Assembly (NCBI GenBank): GCA_036732565.1
Contig: DAINCF010000343.1
Location: forward strand, 1 to 7,777
Source of the DNA: JAIVJN01 sp036732565
GTDB lineage: Bacteria > Acidobacteriota > Vicinamibacteria > Vicinamibacterales > UBA2999
Direction: 5' to 3'
Length of the DNA stretch: 7,777 nt
Shown here one piece after another: positions 1-5,046 of the stretch. A program made the position numbers and the translations under genes. The notes beneath the pieces were generated by a model. That model saw only the letters and a program-made list of their open reading frames with translations. It did not search any database and had not been told where the DNA came from. Position 1 is the first letter of the stretch. The number at the start of each line of letters is the position of its first letter.

Positions 1-52
1 GCGTGGGGTCCGCCTTCAGGCGGACCAGGGCCGGCTAAAGCCGGCCCCCACG
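1..52 (-). repeat. Dispersed double-hairpin palindromic repeat, copy 1
   Basis: Two perfect hairpins sit side by side inside a shared CGTGGGG/CCCCACG inverted repeat. The first has 9-bp arms GGTCCGCCT/AGGCGGACC (7-15 and 18-26). The second has arms GGGCCGGCT/AGCCGGCCC (28-36 and 39-47). The reverse complement is nearly identical to 2794-2846; the differences are in one hairpin loop and a 2-nt indel between the hairpins. It is therefore a dispersed repeat in the opposite orientation to that copy. No T-tract follows, so it does not look like an intrinsic terminator. REP- or MITE-like is the best description. The right edge runs into the assembly gap. Confidence 0.85.
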
Positions 53-152
53 NNNNNNNNNNNNNNNNNNNNNNNNNNNNNNNNNNNNNNNNNNNNNNNN
101 NNNNNNNNNNNNNNNNNNNNNNNNNNNNNNNNNNNNNNNNNNNNNNNNNNNN
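53..152. other. Assembly gap of exactly 100 N
   Basis: One hundred consecutive N lie between a palindromic repeat and a tandem repeat array. A round 100 is the usual placeholder for a scaffold gap of unknown size, so the real length here may differ greatly. The assembly probably broke because the repeat array could not be resolved. Confidence 0.97.
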
Positions 153-258
153 TACGAGAGGTGCCCCCACGTACGAGAGGTGCCCCCACGTACGAGAGGT
201 GCCCCCACGTACGAGAGGTGCCCCCAACGTACGAGAGCCGGCCCCACGTACGAACGAG
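153..258. repeat. Tandem array of 19-bp units, at least five copies
   Basis: Units begin at 153, 172, 191, 210 and 230. The first three are identical (TACGAGAGGTGCCCCCACG). The fourth has one extra A. The fifth ends in GAGAGCCGGCCCCACG, which resembles the end of the nearby palindromic repeat. A partial unit (TACGA) follows at 249. The array starts at the edge of the gap, so its true copy number is unknown. The 19-bp period is not a multiple of three and the open frames through it are low-complexity, so it is not coding. There are no unique spacers, so it is not CRISPR. It ends just downstream of the stop codon of the minus-strand methyltransferase gene. Confidence 0.95.
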
Positions 259-259
259 C

Positions 260-880
260 TCACACCGCGCGGCACATCACCAACGACGAGAATCGCGGGA
301 TGTTCACGCCTTCGATCGACTCGACCTGCAGGTTGGCGCCGGCGATCAGCGTGGGCATGTCGAGATCCCATGTAAAGCCCAGATGCGCAAGCACCGGAGA
401 GACGAGGTGCTCGACGCGCTGCATCGCCGCGCGCTGACTGCGGAAGTGATTCAGCAGGACGATCTGTCCGCCGGGCCGACAGACGCGCTGCATCTCGCGC
501 GCGACACCGATGGCGTCGGGGACGGCGTTCATGACGTAGGGGGCGAAGACCACGTCGAATTGCCCGTCGGCGAACGGCAGCCGTGACGCATCCGTTCGAC
601 AGAGCGTCACCGATCCACGGCCTGCCTGCGCGAGCCGCCGCCGCGCCTGCTCCAACATCGGCGCGGAGAGATCCACGCCGACCGCCTTGACCTCCGGCGG
701 ATACATCAGCGCGCTGAGGCCCGTGCCGACGCCGACTTCGAGCAGCCGCATGCCCGGCCGCAGTGACATCCGTGCCAACGCCACCTGACGCCCGGGCTGG
801 AGCGCGAGGCCGAAGAAGACGTCATAGACGCCGGCGAGCGAGGCATAGACCCGCTCCACGAAATCGTTTCGCAACGACAC
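260..880 (-). CDS. PmtA/OlsG-like SAM-dependent N-methyltransferase
   Basis: Class I SAM-dependent methyltransferase of 206 residues from the chosen GTG start, the usual size for bacterial PmtA-type enzymes. The sequence shows an N-terminal YDVFFGLALQPGRQ segment (19-32) typical of phosphatidylethanolamine methyltransferases. The glycine-rich SAM motif I is LLEVGVGTGL (46-55), the acidic end of strand 2 is D70 in VGVDLS, DASRLPF is at 97-103, and RPGGQIVLLNHF is at 135-146. It is a cytosolic or membrane-surface enzyme transferring methyl groups, probably to an amine lipid headgroup. The gene is divergent from an ornithine-lipid acyltransferase pair, so ornithine lipid (OlsG role) is as plausible a substrate as phosphatidylethanolamine. 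The open frame extends to an ATG at 1087, but that extension covers the intergenic region, a dispersed repeat motif and the start of the divergent gene, and shows no conserved domain. GTG at 880 or TTG at 874 fits better. The ribosome-binding site is weak, so the exact start is uncertain. A ubiquinone/menaquinone methyltransferase is a less likely alternative. Confidence 0.8.
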   Translation of the reverse strand: MSLRNDFVERVYASLAGVYDVFFGLALQPGRQVALARMSLRPGMRLLEVGVGTGLSALMYPPEVKAVGVDLSAPMLEQARRRLAQAGRGSVTLCRTDASRLPFADGQFDVVFAPYVMNAVPDAIGVAREMQRVCRPGGQIVLLNHFRSQRAAMQRVEHLVSPVLAHLGFTWDLDMPTLIAGANLQVESIEGVNIPRFSSLVMCRAV

Positions 881-1049
881 GCGCGAGAGCCTGGCGGCAT
901 CACTAGTGGAGCGTATCAACAGAATTGCCAGACGTTCTGCACAGATGATACGGGCTCGCGACACCGCTACATCAGGGTTGTCAACAATTTGCGCAACGGT
1001 TACTCGACCGTCATACGCCTGGGTGGCACGAGTCCGACAATCCGGCGAG
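881..1049. promoter_or_regulatory. Divergent intergenic region with two small palindromes
   Basis: This region separates the minus-strand methyltransferase from the plus-strand ornithine N-acyltransferase and must hold both promoters. It contains TTGTCAACAA (978-987, arms TTGT/ACAA) and, one base later, the perfect palindrome TTGCGCAA (989-996). A minus-strand TTGACA is present at 985-980, but no matching -10 box lies at the proper distance. I see no convincing complete promoter on either strand. At 903-914 is the motif CTAGTGGAGCGT, which recurs at 5512-5523. Confidence 0.4.
903..914 (+). repeat. Solo copy of dispersed terminus-like motif
   Basis: CTAGTGGAGCGT is identical to 5512-5523. The downstream bases also match partly (ATCAACAGAA here, CTCAGCAAAA there). 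It resembles the outer arms of the palindromic element at 2776-2865, whose right arm read on the minus strand is TTTAGAGGGCGTTTCAGAAT. No hairpin is attached here. It lies just upstream of the chosen methyltransferase start. Confidence 0.5.
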
Positions 1050-1910
1050 ATGCAGCCGACAGCCGCTGGCGATCCAGCTCTCGTCAACTACCCGGCCTCC
1101 GCTGATGCCTTACCCCCAGGCACTCTCGCCGCTCGGCGCTATCAGGCGCGTTTCGCGCGATCGCTTCGCGATCTCGACGCGGCACTCGCGCTCCGCTTCA
1201 ACGTCTTCAACGTCGAGCTCGGAGAAGGTCTGGCCTCGTCGTTCGAGACCGGCCGCGATCTCGATGAGTACGATCCCGGATGCCACCACCTGCTGGTCAC
1301 GCGCGCGAACGCGTCCGACGAGGTGATCGGCACCTATCGAATGCAGACCACCGCGGTGGCCGCGCGTCACCTCGGCTTCTACTCGGCGAGTGAGTTCGAT
1401 CTGTCGCGACTGCCGGCCGCGATCATCGATGACGCGGTGGAAGTGGGACGCGCGTGCGTGGCCGCGGATCATCGCAACACCCAAGTCCTGTTTCTCCTCT
1501 GGCGCGGTCTGGCGCGCTACGTCGCCTTCAATCAGAAGCGCTACCTGTTTGGCTGCTGCTCGGTGTCGACGCAGGACGAGGCCGTCGGGTGGAGCGTCAT
1601 GCGACAGCTCGAACGCGGTGGGCACGTGGATCCTCGCTTCGACGTCGCGCCGCTTCCGCAGTACGTGTTGCCGCGCCGCTCGATGCCGGTGCCAGAGGAC
1701 GTCGAGGCGCCGCTCGCACCCCGCCGCGCAGGCGCGTCGGGGACCCCGCCGCTGCCGCCGTTGATGCGTCTGTATCTCCGCTACGGTGCGCGCGTGCTCG
1801 GCACCCCCGCCATCGATCGCCGCTTCGGCACCATCGATTTCTTCGTGGTGTTCGACGTGGCGCATCTGACGGAGGAGCGCTTCCGCGCTTTCTTCGGCGA
1901 GGACGTTTGA
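1050..1910 (+). CDS. olsB: OlsB-type ornithine N-alpha-acyltransferase (GNAT fold)
   Basis: A 286-residue protein of the OlsB / Acetyltransf_5 family, which transfers a 3-hydroxyacyl chain from acyl carrier protein to the alpha-amino group of ornithine, giving lyso-ornithine lipid at the inner membrane. Family motifs appear in order: LRFNVFNVELGEGL (48-61), CHHLLV (78-83), VIGTYRM (92-98), GFYSASEFDLSRL (109-121), EVGRACVAADHR (131-142), LLWRGLARY (149-157) and LFGCCS (166-171). The start at ATG 1050 puts the protein at normal family length. The frame continues upstream to a GTG at 906, but that part runs through the intergenic repeat motif and looks non-coding. The TGA stop overlaps the predicted start of the lysophospholipid-type acyltransferase downstream, so the two are translationally coupled. 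N-acylation of another amino acid (glutamine or lysine lipid) cannot be excluded from sequence alone. Confidence 0.87.
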   Translation: MQPTAAGDPALVNYPASADALPPGTLAARRYQARFARSLRDLDAALALRFNVFNVELGEGLASSFETGRDLDEYDPGCHHLLVTRANASDEVIGTYRMQTTAVAARHLGFYSASEFDLSRLPAAIIDDAVEVGRACVAADHRNTQVLFLLWRGLARYVAFNQKRYLFGCCSVSTQDEAVGWSVMRQLERGGHVDPRFDVAPLPQYVLPRRSMPVPEDVEAPLAPRRAGASGTPPLPPLMRLYLRYGARVLGTPAIDRRFGTIDFFVVFDVAHLTEERFRAFFGEDV

Positions 1911-2743
1911 GCCGCCTTCGAGCCGATGTCACCGTGAACGTGACGCCGTACCTGGTTGCAGCGACGCGCGTCATGCTCATCGTGTCCGGCACGGCCGCCT
2001 TCTGGGCCGGCGCCGCGATGTGGACGTTGCTGGCGGCCGAACCCGTGCGCCGCGCGAGGCGCGCCGTGGCCTGTCAGTCGTGGGCGCGCTTCATGCTGTG
2101 GGTGATGAACGTCGACGTGCGTCTCGACGGCACGCTCGCGACCGACCCGCACCTGCTGGTCTCGAATCATCTCAGCTACGTCGACATCCTGGTGCTCGCT
2201 TCGATTGGAGACGTGGCGTTCGTGGCCAAGCACGAAATTGGATCTTGGCCGTTCATCGGCGCGATGTCCCGGTTCGTCGAGACGGTATTCGTCCGTCGCT
2301 CGCGCGGCGTGGCCGTCAGCGACGCGCTCGATGCCATCGTCCGTGTCCTCGAGTCGGGGCGAACGGTGGTGCTGTTCCCGGAGGGAACCTCGTCGGATGG
2401 TCGCGAGGTGCTGCCGTTCTACTCCCCGTTGATCGAAGCGGCCCGACGCGCGGGCCGTCCGCTCGGGTGGGCGGCACTGGCGTACGACACGCCAGAGGGT
2501 ACGGAAGCCGAAGCAGAGACGGTCGCGTGGTGGGGCGACATGACGCTCGTCGGGCACTTCTGGAAGGTGCTGCAGCTGCCGGCCATCGGGGCGGACGTGA
2601 GGTTCGGCGCGCTGACAGAGCCCGGCGACGACCGCAAGACGCTGGCCGCCGACCTGCGGTCGGCGATCGTCGCGGCCCGACTGCCGCGGCGCCCTGCCAC
2701 GGCGCTTGGGGCCCTCAGTGACGTCGAAAGCGCCACCGGATGA
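1907..2743 (+). CDS. olsA: OlsA/PlsC-type lyso-lipid O-acyltransferase
   Basis: A 278-residue member of the PlsC (1-acylglycerol-3-phosphate acyltransferase) family. A hydrophobic N-terminal segment at about residues 15-44 suggests membrane anchoring. The catalytic block NHLSYVD (87-93) holds the HX4D motif (H88, D93). VFVRRS (127-132) and FPEGTSS (157-163) correspond to later acyltransferase motifs. Directly behind OlsB, the likely reaction is esterification of the 3-hydroxyl of lyso-ornithine lipid, the OlsA step. A role in phosphatidic acid synthesis is the main alternative. TTG at 1907 overlaps the OlsB stop by 4 bp and has GAGGA just upstream. GTG at 1934 (269 residues) is the other candidate but lacks a visible Shine-Dalgarno. 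The open frame reaches far upstream into olsB, but only the part after 1907 has family similarity. Confidence 0.85.
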   Translation: MSRLRADVTVNVTPYLVAATRVMLIVSGTAAFWAGAAMWTLLAAEPVRRARRAVACQSWARFMLWVMNVDVRLDGTLATDPHLLVSNHLSYVDILVLASIGDVAFVAKHEIGSWPFIGAMSRFVETVFVRRSRGVAVSDALDAIVRVLESGRTVVLFPEGTSSDGREVLPFYSPLIEAARRAGRPLGWAALAYDTPEGTEAEAETVAWWGDMTLVGHFWKVLQLPAIGADVRFGALTEPGDDRKTLAADLRSAIVAARLPRRPATALGALSDVESATG

Positions 2744-2764
2744 GCTAGCCGGCAACTGCCCGCC

Positions 2765-2770
2765 TATAAT
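2765..2770 (+). promoter_or_regulatory. Isolated TATAAT (-10-like) box
   Basis: A perfect TATAAT lies 22 bp after the olsA stop and 11 bp before the outer arm of a palindromic repeat. No acceptable -35 box lies 16-18 bp upstream. The 9-mer CCTATAATC around it recurs at 7625-7633 before another gene. A transcript from here would begin at the repeat and run towards the tetR gene. Chance occurrence remains possible. Confidence 0.3.
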
Positions 2771-2775
2771 CACTC

Positions 2776-2865
2776 GGAGTCCGTTTCAAAATGCGTGGGG
2801 GCCGGCTTCAGCCGGCCCTGAGGTCCGCCTGAAGGCGGACCCCACGTTTATTCTGAAACGCCCTC
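2776..2865 (+). repeat. Dispersed double-hairpin palindromic repeat, copy 2 with outer arms
   Basis: The core at 2794-2846 has hairpins GGGCCGGCT/AGCCGGCCC (2799-2807, 2810-2818) and GGTCCGCCT/AGGCGGACC (2822-2830, 2833-2841) within CGTGGGG/CCCCACG. It is the inverted form of the core at 2-52. This copy also shows outer arms: CGTTTCA at 2782-2788 pairs with TGAAACG at 2854-2860, and GAG at 2777-2779 with CTC at 2863-2865. The whole therefore forms a nested, roughly 90-bp palindromic element. It has no open reading frame and no clear target duplication. REP- or MITE-like; the mobilising enzyme is not visible here. Confidence 0.85.
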
Positions 2866-2883
2866 TAAACTAACCGCCTATTT

Positions 2884-2895
2884 TGAACATGTTCA
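2884..2895. promoter_or_regulatory. Palindromic operator 1 for the TetR regulator
   Basis: TGAACATGTTCA is a perfect 12-bp palindrome, identical to the one at 2935-2946. The centres are 51 bp apart, close to five helical turns, so bound dimers would lie on about the same DNA face. This copy sits just upstream of the -35 box. Binding by the adjacent TetR protein is inferred from position and symmetry. Confidence 0.65.
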
Positions 2896-2904
2896 CAATA
2901 CTAC

Positions 2905-2933
2905 TTGACGGTCGCTGACTGGACACCTATTCT
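2905..2933 (+). promoter_or_regulatory. Sigma-70-type promoter of the tetR-epimerase unit
   Basis: The -35 box TTGACG (2905-2910) and -10 box TATTCT (2928-2933) are separated by exactly 17 bp. The -10 ends 6 bp before the ATG at 2940, so transcription should start at or next to the A of the start codon. No Shine-Dalgarno is seen upstream of that ATG, which fits a leaderless mRNA. Palindromic operators flank the promoter on both sides. Confidence 0.65.
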
Positions 2934-2934
2934 T

Positions 2935-2946
2935 TGAACATGTTCA
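2935..2946. promoter_or_regulatory. Palindromic operator 2, overlapping the tetR start codon
   Basis: Second perfect TGAACATGTTCA. Its centre coincides with the predicted transcription start and the ATG of tetR (2940-2942) lies inside it. A repressor bound here would block RNA polymerase directly, consistent with autorepression. The first residues of the protein (MFN) are thus fixed by the operator. Confidence 0.65.
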
Positions 2947-3656
2947 ACTCTGCCGCCGCCGGCCGAGCGGTGCCCAAGCGGACGACCAGCGAGCACACCC
3001 GCCGTCACGTGCTCGAGACGGCGCTGGCGCTGTTCCGCGATCGCGGGCTCGACGACACGACCATGCGCGACATCGCCGGACGTGCCGGCCTGTCGCTGGG
3101 TGCGGCGTACTACTACTTCACCAGCAAAGAGGCGATCGTCGGCGCCTACTACGAGTACGTGCAGCAGGAGCACCTGGCGCAGGCGCGCGGCGCCTTCGCG
3201 CGCGGCGGCGATCTTCGCGACCGCTTGCGCGCCGCGATGCACACCAAGCTCGAGATCATGCAGGAAGACCGACGACTGTTGCGCGGGCTCTTCCGCTACG
3301 GCGGCGACCCAGAACATCCGCTGTCGTGGTTCGGCCCGGCGACGCGCAGCCATCGCCAGCTCAGCACGCAAGTGTTCGCCGAGGCGATCGCTGGAGAACG
3401 CTTGCCCGATGATGTGCGCGAGGCGGCGCCCACCGTATTGTGGATCCTGCACATGGGGATCCTGCTCTACTTCCTCTACGACACCTCGCCCCATCAGCGA
3501 CGGACGCGCGCGCTCGTCGACGCCGCGGTGGGCGTGGCCGTCGACACGAGGCGCCTGATCACGTCTCCGCTGCTGCGCCCGTTGCGACGCCGGTTGATGA
3601 ACATCCTGCGCGAGGCCGGGCTCCTCGACGCGCCGCTCGCGGCCCTGAAAGGCTGA
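2940..3656 (+). CDS. TetR-family transcriptional regulator
   Basis: A 238-residue TetR-type repressor. The N-terminal DNA-binding domain is clear: TRRHVLETALALFRDRGLDD (20-39), then the helix-turn-helix TTMRDIAGRAGLSLGAAYYYF (40-60) followed by SKEAIV. The C-terminal part (about 70-230) is helical and would hold the ligand pocket and dimer interface; I cannot name the ligand. ATG 2940 is chosen because it lies 6 bp after a good -10 box; a TTG two codons upstream (2934) is the alternative. Perfect palindromes before the promoter and over the start codon suggest that it represses its own unit. The epimerase gene starts 10 bp after its stop, so the regulator probably controls that enzyme. The N-terminal arm before the domain (residues 1-19) is slightly long and basic. 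Confidence 0.88.
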   Translation: MFNSAAAGRAVPKRTTSEHTRRHVLETALALFRDRGLDDTTMRDIAGRAGLSLGAAYYYFTSKEAIVGAYYEYVQQEHLAQARGAFARGGDLRDRLRAAMHTKLEIMQEDRRLLRGLFRYGGDPEHPLSWFGPATRSHRQLSTQVFAEAIAGERLPDDVREAAPTVLWILHMGILLYFLYDTSPHQRRTRALVDAAVGVAVDTRRLITSPLLRPLRRRLMNILREAGLLDAPLAALKG

Positions 3657-3666
3657 GGGCGAGGCC

Positions 3667-4635
3667 ATGAAAATCGTCATCCCAGGCGGATCGGGACACA
3701 TCGGCACGGTGCTCGCCCGCGCTTTTCAGCGAGAGGGACACGAGGTCGTGGTGCTGAGTCGCCGCTCACCTCCCCACCCGTGGGGCTTCGTCTCCTGGGA
3801 TGGCTCGACGCTGGGCGCGTGGGCGCGAGAGCTCGATGGCTGCGACGTCGTCATCAACCTCGCGGGCCGCAGCGTCGACTGTCGATACACGCCCGCCCAT
3901 CGGCGAGAGATTCTGGAGTCGCGTGTCGGGTCGACACGCGTCATCGGCCAGGCCATCGCCGACGCCGCTCGCCCGCCGCGCGTCTGGCTGCAGGCGAGCA
4001 CGGCGACGATCTACGCCCATCGCTACGATGTGCCCAACGATGAGACCACCGGCCGGATGGGCGGCGATGAACCGGACGCGCCCAGCGCGTGGAAGTTCAG
4101 CATCGACGTCGCGCAGGCCTGGGAGCGCGCGTTCGCCGAGGCCGTCACGCCGAAGACCCGAAAAGTCGCCCTGCGATCGGCGATGACGATGAGCCCCGAT
4201 CGGGGCGGCGTCTTCGACACGCTGTTGCGGCTGGTTCGCTGGGGCCTCGGCGGCAAGGCGGGCGACGGGCGGCAATTCATGTCGTGGATTCACTACGAGG
4301 ACTTCGTCAGCGCCCTTGGCTGGATCATCGACCACGAGGATCTCGATGGCGTCGTGAACGTCGCGGCGCCGCACCCGCTGCCGAATGCGGACTTCATGCG
4401 CGCGCTGCGACGCGCGTGGGGCACGCGCGTGGGTCTTCCCACGACGACATGGATGCTGGAGATCGGCGCGCCGCTGATCCGCACCGAGACCGAGCTGATC
4501 TTGAAGAGCCGTCGCGTCGTCCCTCGCCGACTCCTCGAGCACGGCTTCGTCTTCACCCACCCACTCTGGCCCGACGCCGCGCGCGACTTGTGCCGTCAAT
4601 ACACGCGACTTGACAGCGCTCCGGACCGGCCATAA
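3667..4635 (+). CDS. TIGR01777-family NAD(P)-dependent epimerase (YfcH-like)
   Basis: A 322-residue extended short-chain dehydrogenase of the TIGR01777 / YfcH type. The N-terminal Rossmann motif is GGSGHIG (7-13). Family blocks follow: NLAGRSVDCRYT (64-75), ESRVGSTRVIGQAI (84-97) and QASTATIY (109-116), the latter in place of the usual S-A-x-x-x-Y strand. A C-terminal DUF1731-like segment has RVVPRRLLEHGFVF (about 280-295). The usual YxxxK catalytic pair is not evident, as is common in this subfamily, and the substrate is unknown. GAGG in GAGGGCGAGGCC supplies a Shine-Dalgarno before the ATG. Located 10 bp after tetR, it is probably co-transcribed and regulated by that protein. The downstream arsR promoter overlaps its last codons and TAA stop. 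Confidence 0.88.
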   Translation: MKIVIPGGSGHIGTVLARAFQREGHEVVVLSRRSPPHPWGFVSWDGSTLGAWARELDGCDVVINLAGRSVDCRYTPAHRREILESRVGSTRVIGQAIADAARPPRVWLQASTATIYAHRYDVPNDETTGRMGGDEPDAPSAWKFSIDVAQAWERAFAEAVTPKTRKVALRSAMTMSPDRGGVFDTLLRLVRWGLGGKAGDGRQFMSWIHYEDFVSALGWIIDHEDLDGVVNVAAPHPLPNADFMRALRRAWGTRVGLPTTTWMLEIGAPLIRTETELILKSRRVVPRRLLEHGFVFTHPLWPDAARDLCRQYTRLDSAPDRP

Positions 4636-4638
4636 ATT
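4610..4638 (+). promoter_or_regulatory. Sigma-70-type promoter of the arsR-SRPBCC-dinB unit
   Basis: A perfect -35 TTGACA (4610-4615), a 17-bp spacer and a -10 TAAATT (4633-4638, 4 of 6 consensus bases). The promoter lies inside the end of the epimerase gene; the -10 covers its TAA stop. Predicted transcription start is near 4645, giving a leader of about 30 nt. Confidence 0.6.
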
Positions 4639-4652
4639 ACCATCTGGTTATA
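4635..4652. promoter_or_regulatory. Inverted-repeat operator candidate for ArsR
   Basis: AATTACCA-TC-TGGTTATA forms an inverted repeat with 6 of 8 arm positions matching (ACCA/TGGT core). It starts in the -10 box and covers the predicted transcription start, the right place for a repressor such as the ArsR protein encoded 22 bp downstream. Binding is inferred. Confidence 0.5.
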
Positions 4653-4674
4653 CAACCCGAAGGCTATCTTGGCG

Positions 4675-5046
4675 ATGACCTCCGCGCACCTCGACATGAC
4701 GTTCGCGGCGCTGGCCGATCCGACGCGGCGCGCCATCCTGGCCCGGCTCGCGAAGGGCGAGGCCTCGGTGATGGAGCTGGTGGAGCCGTTTGCCCTGAGC
4801 CAGCCGGCGATTTCCAAGCACCTCAAGGTGTTGGAGCGTGCCGGTCTGGTCTCCCGCGGTCGCGACGCGCAGCGACGTCCCTGCCGGCTCGAGGCCAAGC
4901 CGCTCGCCGAGGCCACCGCGTGGCTGGAGCGCTACCGCCAGCGCTGGGAGTTCCAGTTCCAGCGGCTGGACGGGCTGCTCGACGAGCTCGAGGCCAAGCG
5001 GCCCAAACGCGCACGCGGTCCACGAAAGCAAGGAGAGCGCCGATGA
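4675..5046 (+). CDS. ArsR-family winged-helix repressor
   Basis: A 123-residue ArsR/SmtB-fold regulator. Residues 10-25 (FAALADPTRRAILARL) are the classic N-terminal block. The helix-turn-helix spans about 31-53, with the recognition helix SQPAISKHLKVLERAGLV (42-59), followed by a wing with basic residues. The metal-sensing ELCVCDL motif is absent and only one cysteine (C70) is present, so this is the non-metal subgroup that usually precedes SRPBCC genes. ATG 4675 is chosen; a TTG two codons upstream and an in-frame ATG at 4696 are alternatives. No strong Shine-Dalgarno is visible. Its stop overlaps the next start (ATGA at 5043-5046), so it is coupled to the SRPBCC gene and likely represses the whole unit. 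The C-terminal tail is rich in Lys/Arg. Confidence 0.9.
   Translation: MTSAHLDMTFAALADPTRRAILARLAKGEASVMELVEPFALSQPAISKHLKVLERAGLVSRGRDAQRRPCRLEAKPLAEATAWLERYRQRWEFQFQRLDGLLDELEAKRPKRARGPRKQGERR

Noticed and set aside
1..52. Rho-independent terminator
   Set aside because: Stable hairpins but no T-tract on either strand; the dispersed, conserved double-hairpin layout fits a repeat family better.
153..258. CRISPR-like array
   Set aside because: Units are head-to-tail 19-mers with no unique spacers and no cas genes nearby; it is a plain tandem repeat.
161..586. Plus-strand open frame of 141 codons starting in the tandem array
   Set aside because: Its N-terminus is repeat-encoded low-complexity sequence and the rest is antisense to the methyltransferase, which has clear family motifs.
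852..913. CGCTCCAC (852-859) and GTGGAGCG (906-913) as a regulatory inverted repeat
   Set aside because: The left arm lies inside conserved methyltransferase codons and the spacing is large; chance is more likely.
1110..1865. Long minus-strand open frame (251 codons) opposite olsB
   Set aside because: High-GC mirror of a well-supported gene; Arg/His-rich sequence with no recognisable domain.
1781..2773. Minus-strand open frame of 330 codons opposite olsA
   Set aside because: Antisense to a gene with HX4D and FPEGTS motifs; composition is typical of a shadow frame.
3766..4599. Minus-strand open frame of 277 codons opposite the epimerase gene
   Set aside because: No domain or ribosome site; the plus strand carries a complete TIGR01777-type protein.
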